A stretch of 64,000 bases of DNA. It comes from Impatiens glandulifera. Taxonomy: Eukaryota > Streptophyta > Magnoliopsida > Ericales > Balsaminaceae. The first letter of the stretch is position 1, and each line of letters starts with the position of its first letter. Positions 23,730-32,908 of this stretch are shown piece by piece. The stretch lies in NCBI RefSeq assembly GCF_907164915.1, contig NC_061862.1:125249641-125313640 (forward strand), in the 5' to 3' direction. The notes beneath the pieces are model-generated. The model did no database searches and had not been told where the DNA came from. It was given only the letters and a program-made list of their open reading frames with translations. Position numbers and translations under genes: made by a program.

Positions 23730-24915
23730 CACAGTGACTTTTTTTTTCGTGTATCAAAAATAAATCTTCGTGAATACTTCAAAAGTGAGATATTCAACTT
23801 CATGAATGAATCGAAAAAATATCAAGAGCATTAAAACATCTTACATACTTAGACATTTCTAGTGATGATCAGATAACAACATTACCTGATAGTATTTGTG
23901 ATCTCTTAAACTTACAACTTTGAAATTCAATATGTGTTTTAAACTTGAAAATTGAAATACGAAAGACCTTAATAGTCCGCGACATCTTTATTTGTGATCT
24001 CTTAAACTTACAGACTTTGAAACTCAACGAGTGTTCTAAGCTTGAAAGTTGAAATACGAAAAACCTTATTAGTCTGCGACATCTTTATTTGGGTATATGT
24101 AATGGATTAAAATATATGCTGTCATAGCGTCGCTCTCTCTCTCTTATTATTCTTCGTATAATATTTTTTCAAGTAGAAATTCATTAAAATATTATAAATA
24201 TATAAAATCATATTAATATAATTAGAAAGTCACAAAATATACTCATCTACATTCAAGTTTTCTAATACAGGACACATGTTAAGGAAATTAACAACCACAA
24301 ATGATGAAATTGAAAATATAATAGATATTTATAGCTTTAAAAATAATGTTTAATGAAATGATAAAATTAAACTCAAATACATGTAAAGAAAACTAATATG
24401 GGTACGCTGAACAAGATATAAGCAACTTAACAAAAATAAAATAAAATAAATGTTTGATTAAATACTTGAAATAATTCATTCATTTGTAAATTTTAAAATT
24501 TGTTTGTCATCCAATTCAATAAAACTATTATCCATTCTTTCAAGCATTTCACGTGAGAAAAATGTTAGTATCATTTCTACAAAATTTCGGTGTCTTTGTT
24601 TGGAATGAAGTTATTTAAATAATTCATTGAGTTAATTAAATAACTGTGTGTTTAATAAGTACTAATAAAAAACTGGGTTATTTAATTTTTTTAATTGAAG
24701 TTGCATTACTACTAGTGAATTCAACTTTACCATTATTGTTGGTTTTAACACCTTAATACAATTTATAGAAACCCTTTGACTTGAAGAACTTGTAGCTTTG
24801 ATTCTTCTTATTCTCAAGTGAACACTTTGGATATTGTTTCAATAAATTAAATTAAAATTAAATAAAAAAGTTAATATAATAATTAAATAAAATTATTTAA
24901 TCATAGTGTATGCTT
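23730..24915 (+). pseudogene. LRR gene fragment, tandem unit 2
   Basis: Second copy of the block at 22700-23716, sharing both the LRR fragment (agataacaacattacctgat near 23870) and over 600 bp of downstream non-coding sequence, ending with the same tatttaa.catagtgtatgc string. Within this unit about 100 bp of the LRR segment is duplicated again (about 23900-23990 and 23995-24090), with stops and frameshifts. It is clearly non-functional. Confidence 0.7.
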
Positions 24916-24929
24916 TTTTAACTTCGTCT

Positions 24930-25345
24930 TTAAGAACATTCCGTGAAATCTGAAATTGGTTGGCCCCATACCTTACATTCCTCTCGATATCGGTAAGGGT
25001 GGACGATAAACCAAAATGGTAAGCTCGACTCGTGCATTTTGTAAAAAAATGTTTTTTAGTCGATTACTTTACTATTTTCAGTGGCTTACATTTCTCTCGA
25101 ATCTCGTAAAACTAAACGAGAAACCGACTCTCTCAAGAATCACCTCGTCTTAAATTGAGACAATTAATAGAAATAGAACTTAGCAATAGTTAGACATACT
25201 TTTGACTCTTTATAAGAGTCGTCACTTAATTTGCTACGAGAGAAACAAAGAAATAAGTTTTTTAGAAATTCTTTTGAGCTCGGTGCTTGGTTACGTGTGA
25301 GAAATGACATTTGATGCTATGTCGCACATGCCCGTCCAAATGGAC
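24930..25345. repeat. Fragment of a Tat/Ogre-like LTR repeat
   Basis: Contains agagtcgtcacttaatttgc followed by a 'ctcggtgcttggttacgtg' stretch and 'atgtcgcacatgcccgtcc'. The 'GAGTCGCCACTTAATTT' phrase is a recurrent feature of long LTRs of plant Tat/Ogre-type elements (from memory), and a diverged version (agtcgctagttgattttaag) occurs at about 33223 in the 3090-bp LTR-like element. No ends were identified. Confidence 0.4.
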
Positions 25346-26233
25346 AGTCTCTATTACGAAACAAATTTGCCTTTTTTATTTATTTTATTCAAACTTATGA
25401 TCTAAAGGAGATATGCTCTTTCCATTCTTAAAATGCATCTAGACTATGATATTCGATACCTAAAATATTTATTTAGGTTTAGCAAAAGTACATATAACTT
25501 ATGTGACAAAACATAGACCGAAAACCAATAAATAATTTAGTTTTGTGCGATGTGTAAAAAAAAAGTAACGTTAGTACATTAAATGTTTCATCAAAAATAA
25601 TTTAATTAAGAACCATAATAAAAAAAATTCTCATATTTTTTTATGGAAACAGTAAGTTAGACAAAATGATTCATTATAATTAGAATTTCTGAGTTTCATT
25701 AAAATGTAAAAAATATTATAGATCATTTTATATATTTTTAAATTTGTGTAAATTTTTTAATTTTTTTTTAAAATGTTTAAGAAGCCTTTAGATAAAAAAT
25801 GGCTTAAATTCTAAAAATTAAAAACAAACAAAGTCGAGTTAGACCAGCTTTGCCGGTCCAAGTGTGAACACGGTTCAATATGACCCGACTCGGTCAAACC
25901 GTGACAAAGTTAACCAATACCAAAATTAACCTCTGTATTTGTTTTCTTCTTAGCGTGCATATATATATTTATTTTACAAATAATAGAACGTAGTTAACGA
26001 CGTTAGAAATCGCACAAAATAAAACATTGTTTTTTTTATAATTTTAATAAAGAGTCTCGAATCTAAGATGATTAAAAAAAGTCAAAATTTGACAATTCAA
26101 TCTTATAAAAATAAAAAAGTTTTTCAATATCAATAAATTATAAATTCAAATGTTCTCCAAAAATATATCACTTAAATATCTCTTACTACGAAATCAAACA
26201 AACTTAATATTTATAATTTTATGTATAATATTC

Positions 26234-26238
<5 letters not shown>
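25346..26238. other. AT-rich spacer
   Basis: No gene recognised. A short GC-richer patch at 25840-25910 has gaccagctttgccggtcc and cgactcggtcaaaccg, probably transposon-derived. Confidence 0.5.

Positions 26239-26284
<46 letters not shown>
26239..26284. repeat. (TA)n microsatellite, about 46 bp
   Basis: Uninterrupted TA run about 280 bp upstream of the beta-glucosidase pseudogene. Confidence 0.95.
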
Positions 26285-26287
<3 letters not shown>

Positions 26288-26567
26288 AAAATTAGTAGGA
26301 GAAAGAAAAGTGATAAATATTTCATTAAGTCTTTTAATAAATCATATGGATAGTATTCCAACTCATTTTCTATTCAATCGCCACAAACTTACTTTTTCTC
26401 CCTCTATTATTAGACAATATAGAAATAGTCTTTCCAAGATTTAATCAAATACTCTAAAAATAAACTTAACCGTTCATTGGACTCATTATCCATATTGGAC
26501 TATAAAAAGCACAACCCAAACTAGTTTACTTAACTTACATTATCCTTTCTTCATTTTTAATTATTAA

Positions 26568-29139
26568 ATGATGGATAATTTTTTTAAATTATCTCTACTA
26601 TGTATGGTTATTCAATTTGTATTGCAAAGGACATGTGCACGAGAATTGAACATGCACCCCACTCTTCAATTTGAAAGGTTTAATACTAGCGGTCTCAATT
26701 AAAAAAGTTTTCCAGAAAGATTCATTTAAAAAAGTTTTCCAGAAGGATTCATTTTTGGAACAACCACGTCAGCGTACCAAGCCGAGGGTATGACCGATAA
26801 AGCAGGACGTGGACCTTGTATATGAGACACTTTTATCAAAGTTCATGGTGAGAATATTTTTTTTTATATTTTAAAATTCATTCATATAATGCATTTTGTT
26901 GTTTGTCTTTGTGCTGGAATTGCTTCTGGAGCTAATGCATCTGTTACGATCAATATCATCGATATAAAGTATAGTTGTATTTCAAATTATGTATGAACTA
27001 AATTAATTAATTGTTTAACCTTCATAACAAATACGTTTTGTTGTTGACTTTTGAATCATTAGTTTATTTCAAATAACATCTTTAAATCAAAGATTTCATT
27101 GTTCTACCATATAAAAATCAAATTTAATTATACAAATTATTAAATTAATATATTTAATGATGATTTTTTTGCAAGAGGATAAAGATTTGCTAAAAAAATC
27201 TCAACTTTGATGCATATCGTTTTTCAATTTCGTGGTTTAGGATTTTCCCAAGTAATGATATTAATTATTAAACTATTATAATTGGTAATCATTTACCAAC
27301 TTTAAATTGATATCTTGTTATATGTTATATAGATGGAAGTGGAGCTATTAATCAAGAGGGAGTTGACTATTACAATAGGTTAATTGATTACATGATTCAT
27401 AAAGGTATAATTTTAAACCTAAATTATGAAAAGAGTATAAGTTTATAGTTAAGATAATAACAATGTTCACACGACCAGGAATTACTCCATATGCCAATTT
27501 ATACCATTATGATCTACCTCAAGGACTTCAAGATAAAGTATCTAGGATGGTCGGATTGTCAAGTTGGGCAAGTTTCATCGTGGATTATATTTTTCTATTG
27601 TGACAAATTGAAAAAATTGTTAGATTTTTGAATAGTATTATACGTTTTCTTATAATAAATCTATTTTATATTCTAATTATACAGGAAGGATTATGCAGAT
27701 TATGCAGAATTTTGTTTTAAAAACATACGGAGATAGAGTTAAAAATTGGATGACTTTTAACGAGCCAAGAGTTATTGCAGCACTTGAATATGATGACGGA
27801 ACACATGCACCCGGAAGATGCTCTAAACCTTATGGAAATTGTACTGAAGGTGATTCTACAACCGAACCTTACATTGTAGCCCATAACTTGCTTTTATCTA
27901 ATGCAACTGCAGTTCAAAGATATAGAGAAAAATATCAAGTGAGCACTCATTTCTGTATGTTTGTATAAGTCACTTTCTATAAATATATCACTTCTCACAT
28001 TATATCATTATAGGATAAACAAAAAGGATGTATTGGTATTCTACTATATTTTGTCTGGTATGAATCTCTTACTAGAGGGAAAGCTAACAAATATGCCGCT
28101 CAAAAGCTAGAGATTTTCATCTTGAATGGTAAAAATTTTCAAACAATTTTAAATTTATATTTTGATTCATTTATAATAATGTTTACAATCGTCGATGATT
28201 GGTGTATAGGTTTATAAATCCTATAACTTACGGAGAGTATCCAAAGACTATGCAAAATATTGTTGGCAATCGATTGCCAAAGTTCACTAAAGAAGAGATT
28301 CAAATGGTTAAGGGATCGATTGATTATGTTGGAATTAACCAATACACAACATATTATATATATCATGATCCTAGTCAAAATAATCCAAAAGTTTTGGCCT
28401 ATAATATGGATTGGCATGCTTCCTTTGCTTGTAAGAATCTTCCATATATTTCTATAAGAATAAAACAAGTTAATAATAAATTTGAATATTTATAATTTAT
28501 TCTCTTGGTTATAAAATGCAGATGAGAAGAATGGAATTCCGATTGGTCCAAAGGTAAAAAATAAATAAAGTTTTAATTAATTTTTACCTATATATATCAT
28601 GCTACAGTCCCACTTATTTAATTCAATTATTTCAAAGGAACATTCTGATTGGTTATACATTGTTCCGTGGGGACTTTACAATGCCGTGTCATACATCAAG
28701 GAACATTATGGAAATCGTACAATGATTCTAGCTGAAAATGGTAACCTTCATATTTATAATTTTTGTATATGTTTAAATTTATCAAAAACAATTATTGTGC
28801 CAATTAGTATTTTCTCGATCCATATGTTTCTATTGTATGTGGGTTTTGTAGGAATGGATGAGCCAGTTAGTGTAGATATTGCTTATGACCTAAATGATAC
28901 GACAATGATTGAGTACTATAATGCATATATAGGCGAATTAAAGAAGGTTATCGATAATGGTGCAAAAGTTGGAGGTTATTTTGCTTGGTCATTGCCCGAT
29001 AATTTTGAGTGGGCACTCGTTACACCTCAAGATTTGGTATTACTTATGTTGATTTTAAGACACTGAAAAGATATCCCAAAATATCAGCTAATGATTCTAG
29101 CAGTTATGCAACCAAACTATCTAGCTAGTGAATAAAAAA
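26568..29139 (+). pseudogene. GH1 beta-glucosidase pseudogene
   Basis: A complete exon series of a plant family-1 glycosidase is readable but broken. Approximate exons: 26568-26847 (signal peptide-like start, GFIFGTTTSAYQAEG), 27333-27403 (DGSGAINQEGVDYYNRLIDY), 27475-27560, 27685-27940 (WMTFNEP with the acid/base Glu, APGRCS), 28014-28131 (KGCIGILLYFVWYESLT), 28210-28430 (GSIDYVGINQYTTYY), 28521-28554, 28637-28740 (ILAENG with the nucleophile Glu) and 28853-29139 (GGYFAWSLPDNFEW). Breaks: stops in exon 1, including Trp to TGA in the GPCIxDTF motif and a duplicated 27-28-bp segment (26699-26754) that adds more, and a 1-base deletion near 29022 that shifts the last exon out of frame. The family hydrolyses beta-glucosides; this copy should make no enzyme. 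Confidence 0.88.
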
Positions 29140-29149
29140 AAAAAAAAAG

Positions 29150-29460
29150 AAGGCATTTTTTTTTATAGCCTTATGAGGTAGCTCAATCTAGTCAGGCTGT
29201 TTCGTTCATTTTTGGGACTTCGAGCGATTTAAGATTTGGGGCCTAAATTTTATAGAGAGATGGCCGAGTAGAAAAAACATAAAATTTAATTTTTTTTATA
29301 GTACTGCATAAAAATTTTTAGAGAAAGAGGAGTAAAAATAAACATAAAGCCTATTTTTTTTATAGTACTGTATAAAAATTTTTTGGTCTTCTTAATTTTA
29401 GGGTACTAGGCGGTGGCCCATCTTGACCAGCCTAATAGTCGGCCTAAATGATTTTGTTTA
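29150..29460. repeat. Unclassified repeat with internal duplication
   Basis: The segment taaaatttaattttttttat.agtactg.ataaaaa occurs twice (about 29281 and 29346). The ends agcc.tatgaggtagctc and cggtggcccatcttgacc look loosely inverted. Probably a small transposon relic; ends not proved. Confidence 0.35.
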
Positions 29461-29684
29461 ATAGACTATATAGTCAAATAAGTATTATAGCTCCTCAATT
29501 TCTATTCATTCAAGGCTCTCAGACGGGAAATTTGACGAAATAGGCACGAAGATTGACTTATTTGACCTGGTGGCAAGATATAATTTTTATTGCGTTCGTG
29601 GTCTTTTTATTTTTTTTTTGACGAAATTGCCCTTGTAGCGAAACGTTAAGTGACTTAGCGTTTCGCTAAGTGGATTAGGTTTAG

Positions 29685-29692
29685 TATAAATA
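29685..29692 (+). promoter_or_regulatory. TATA-like box in the left arm of the foldback element
   Basis: TATAAATA followed by CT-rich sequence (ctttctctctcttcttttgt) and a short GC-rich patch, pointing inward. The right arm has the mirror copy on the minus strand (tatttata at 31500-31507). The layout resembles a plant core promoter plus leader; activity is inferred only. Confidence 0.4.
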
Positions 29693-30050
29693 CTTTAATT
29701 TTTCATTTCTTTCATTTTCTTTCTCTCTCTTCTTTTGTTCTCTCTTTCACGGCGGCGGCGACGAAGGCGACGGTGCTTATGCAGATACAGATTTACGTTC
29801 TTATTTATCTAATCTTTATTTCACCCTAACCTAAATCGATTTTTTTTATTATACGATTTTCATTTTTTCAAACCCTAACCTTAAACCTATTGTTATATAA
29901 AATAACTTGTTCTTATTTGGTTCATATTGGTTTATATTTGGTATTTGGTTCATATTTGTGGTTCATACTGGTTCATATATGTCGATGATGATATTTGTAG
30001 ATAATCTCGGATCATAATATGAGTTCCGTTTCAGGGAAGTTTCTCCAAGA

Positions 30051-30160
30051 ACTTACCGTTTCGCTAAGTGCTTACCGTTTCGCTAAATGCTTACCGTTTC
30101 GCTAAGTGCTTACCGTTTCGCTAAGTGTTTACCGTTTCGCTAAGGACTTTTCGTTTGGTG
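30051..30160. repeat. Five 20-bp tandem copies in the left arm
   Basis: Unit acttaccgtttcgctaagtg with single-base changes, in direct tandem without spacers. The right arm holds only two units on the opposite strand (about 31095-31140), and a further diverged cluster lies at about 30825-30885, so copy number changed after the arms formed. The unit also echoes the cttagcgtttcgctaagtgg motif near each end. Confidence 0.85.
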
Positions 30161-30216
30161 AATTGTGATACACTATTTGATATTCAATTATGTTAAAACT
30201 AAATACATAAACATGA

Positions 30217-30288
30217 GTTGTTTTAGCTCAGTTGGTAGAGCGTGTGTCTTTTAACCTGTGGTCGTGGGTTTGATTCCCGACATTTTTA
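30217..30288 (+). pseudogene. Decayed tRNA-Lys(UUU)-like sequence, left arm
   Basis: Reads gttgttttagctcagttggt agagcg, then an anticodon loop CTTTTAA (anticodon TTT), then ggtcgtgggtttgattccc. The A and B box regions of the internal Pol III promoter are recognisable. Relative to the right-arm copy it has lost a base in the 3' anticodon stem and lacks the 3' acceptor strand, so it should not fold as a normal tRNA. Confidence 0.7.
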
Positions 30289-30420
30289 TGTTTTTTTTTT
30301 TACTTTTGCATAAATGAAATAGTATTAAAAGAAATGAAACAAAAGCAAATTAAACATTCATTAACAAATATCCAAAGAAAGTAGTTCACTTTTTACATAT
30401 TATTATTTTCTTAATTAGAA

Positions 30421-30826
30421 TTAATTTATTTTATTGAAGTAATCTTCAGTCCTACTCTTGAATCCAATTTGTCCAAAAGTCAATGCCAAGAACAATCTCA
30501 TGTGCCAAGTGAGAGCAGGGCCAGTTGGGAAGTGAGCAAGCTCAGTCCCAATGCTGGAAAAGAAGAGTCCGGTCAAACTGTTGTCGTTGATCGCCGGAAT
30601 ACTAGAAGGTGCTAACCATCCGATCAACCCAAACCCAATCACGTTCAGATCTTTCCAATCCCTCTCGAAACTACAATCAATCAAACAAACAAATTTCAAT
30701 TATATTCTTACATTACATACATACATGATATATAACATGTAAACTTTCCACTTGAGACTTTTGCAATCATCAAAGGGTTTATGGCTTTAACTGGAGCCTT
30801 TAGGAATCCTGAGCTCAGTCTCACCT
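30421..30826 (-). pseudogene. Captured PsaO (photosystem I subunit O) gene fragment
   Basis: On the minus strand 30670-30421 encodes FERDWKDLNVIGFGLIGWLAP, then SSIPAIN, FFSSIGTELAHFPTGPALT and LTFGQIGF, SRTEDYF: the mature PsaO protein of plant photosystem I, a thylakoid subunit. Upstream, 30826-30745 reads LSSGFLKAPVKAINPLMIAKV, like the end of its transit-peptide exon, separated by an intron-like AT-rich stretch with an acceptor TTGTAG at 30671. About eight residues are missing between GPALT and the next Trp-His (family from memory), four extra residues follow EDYF, and no start codon exon is present. So this is a fragment with intron, copied from genomic DNA, not a working gene. It occupies the centre of the foldback element. 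Confidence 0.82.
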
Positions 30827-30953
30827 TAGCGAAACGTTGAGTACTTAGCGAAACGCTGAGCACTTAGAGAAACGGTAAGTCCTTGGATAAATATAACCAT
30901 TTCTCTACAAATGAGAATTTGATTTATGCAAAAGTAAAAAAAAACATAAAAAC

Positions 30954-31025
30954 GCCGTCTGTGGGAATCGAATCCACGACCACATACTTAAAAGAAACGC
31001 ACTCTACCAACTGAGCTAAGACAAC
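30954..31025 (-). tRNA. tRNA-Lys(UUU)-like gene, right arm of the foldback element
   Basis: The 72-nt minus-strand sequence folds as a cloverleaf: acceptor GTTGTCT pairs with AGACGGC over 7 bp (two G-U), D arm GCTC/GAGT, anticodon loop CTTTTAA (anticodon TTT, Lys), variable TGGTC, and T arm GTGGA-TTCGATT-CCCAC. The anticodon stem has a T-T mismatch and the T stem one A-C mismatch, so function is doubtful. A T-run follows (gTTTTTatg), a possible Pol III terminator. It looks derived from a nuclear tRNA-Lys(UUU) gene. A scanner such as tRNAscan-SE would probably score it as low or pseudo. Confidence 0.55.
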
Positions 31026-31883
31026 TCATGTTTATGTATGTAGTTTTAACATAATTGAATATCAAATAGTGTATCACAATTCACCAAACTAAAAGTCCTT
31101 AGCGAAACGGTAAGCACTTAGCGAAACAGTAAGTTCTTGGAGAAACTTCCCTGAAACGGAACCCATATGATCCGAGATTATCTGCAAATATTATCATCGA
31201 CGTATATGAACCAATATGAATCACAAATATGAACCAAATACCAAATATAAACCAATATGAACCAAATAAGAACAAGTTATTTTATATAACAATAGGTTTA
31301 GGGTTAGGGTTTGAAAAAAATGAAGATTGTATAATAAAAACAAAAATCAATTTAGGTTAGGGTGAAATAAAGATTAGGTAAATAAGAACGTAAATCTGTA
31401 AATCTGTATCTGTATATGGACCGCCGCCTCCGTCGCCGCCGTGAAAGAGAGAACAAAAGAAGAGAGAGAAAGAAAATGAAAGAAATGGAAAAATTAGAGT
31501 ATTTATACTAAACCTAATCCACTTAGCGAAACACTAAGTCACTTAGCGTTTCGCTACAAGGGCAATTTCGTAAAAAAATAAATAAAAAGACCACGAACGC
31601 AATAAAAATTATATCTTGCCACCAGATCAAATAAGTCAATTTTCGTGCCTATTTCGTCAAATTTCCCTCTTAGACATCACTAATAATGTCTTTGTTTATT
31701 ATAAGTTTTTGTCTTTTAGTGGAAATTTAATAAAAAAAATTATTATATATATTTCTTCTCTTTATATTATTTTAGGTTGTTTTTAGTAAAAACGGCTTTA
31801 TTTCATAAGGTGGTTGGTATTTTGAATAAAAAAAGTTTGTATAAAAATATTAACTACTTTTACAGTTGTTGGAATTAAACTAA

Positions 31884-32509
31884 AGTTATTTTCAAATTTA
31901 AAAATTTATTTTCAAACTCAAAAGTTAAAAAAAAAAAAATATCACATCAAGCTCCAACTCAAAAATTTATTTTCAAACTTAAAAAAATATTCTTAGAATA
32001 TTCATTTTTACACCAATTTTTAACTTTTTCAATAAAACATATATATTTATCTAACATTACAAATTAAACCCAATAACTTTACAATAACTTATTAACTTTT
32101 AAATTCTCGTTCAGTTATAATTTTTTATTTATAAAATTAATTATAAATCAATAATTTATTCACATAAAAAAGTTTAAAATAAATGAATTAAAATATAAAT
32201 AAATTATATAAAAAATTAAAATTTAAATAAATTAAAATATAAATAAATTATATAAACAAATTAAAATATAAATAAATTATATAAATAAATTATATAAATA
32301 AGTTTAATATACAAAATATACATAATTTAAGTATAAGTATTGATTTATACAAATATAAAACTTTTGAGTATGAGGCATAGTGTAAACGCAAATTTGAGTA
32401 TTGAGGAGAGATAATTTGATGGAATACTCCTAATAGGTTTGCGTTTGGTGCTGGGTGGGAGAAAAAAATGTGTTTTTGGTTTGCATTTGGTGCTGGGTTG
32501 GAGAAGGTC
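31884..32509. mobile_element. Harbinger/Tourist-like MITE, copy 2, inside the 5' LTR
   Basis: TAA lies at both edges (31881-31883 and 32510-32512) and occurs once at the matching place in the 3' LTR (AAACTAATTCC), proving insertion. The right end (complement GACCTTCTCCAACCC) and interior motifs match copy 1 at 13837-14440. The left end is rearranged. Confidence 0.8.
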
Positions 32510-32908
32510 TAATTCTATTAATTAAATGCAAATGAGAATTTAGATAAATGAGATTTAATTTACATCAAATTTAAACGTGAATTAATGATAAAATTTAATC
32601 CAAATAAAATTCACATCAAATTTAAATGTGAATTAAATTAAGGTGAAATTTAATCCAAATAAAAATGAATTTATTAATTGTTACAGTTAACATTAATACT
32701 TTGAATGAGTCCATTAACAAATAATGTTAATTGCTATTGTAACTACAAGATATTTATTAATATCAATTGTTATTAAGTGATAGCATATTGAACCTATGTA
32801 ACTTGCATTCTCCTACTGAAAAGGAAATGTCAAAATAATGAAGAGACAAGCAAGGCTAATCATTGTATGGATGAATTAGTGGTCGGTGGATTAAAGTATT
32901 GATGAATG

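Larger units (their letters stand above)
29525..31667. mobile_element. 2143-bp long-inverted-repeat (Pack-type) transposon carrying PsaO and tRNA-Lys sequences
   Basis: Ends are gggaaatttgacgaaatagg and its complement (cctatttcgtcaaatttccc). Flanks tctcagac (29517-29524) and tcttagac (31668-31675) form an 8-bp duplication with one mismatch. The arms match from each end to about 30315 on the left and 30917 on the right, roughly 0.77 and 0.75 kb, with small differences. Each arm contains in order the end motif, ccttgtagcgaaacg, a TATA-like box and CT-rich leader-like DNA, a GCGGCGGCG patch, gttcatat repeats, copies of taccgtttcgctaagtg, and a tRNA-Lys-like sequence. The unique centre holds a PsaO fragment on the minus strand. 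No transposase. Similar ends define the 316-bp element at 16767. Mutator-like is the best guess; hAT is possible from the 8-bp duplication. Confidence 0.85.

Noticed and set aside
30051..30160. 20-bp repeats considered as a CRISPR-like array
   Set aside because: The units are directly adjacent with no spacers, in eukaryotic DNA; they are a plain tandem repeat.
30421..30699. Open frame read as a working PsaO gene
   Set aside because: It lacks a transit peptide exon with a start codon, misses about eight conserved residues, its apparent Met lies in intron-like sequence, and it sits inside a transposon. Reported as a captured fragment.
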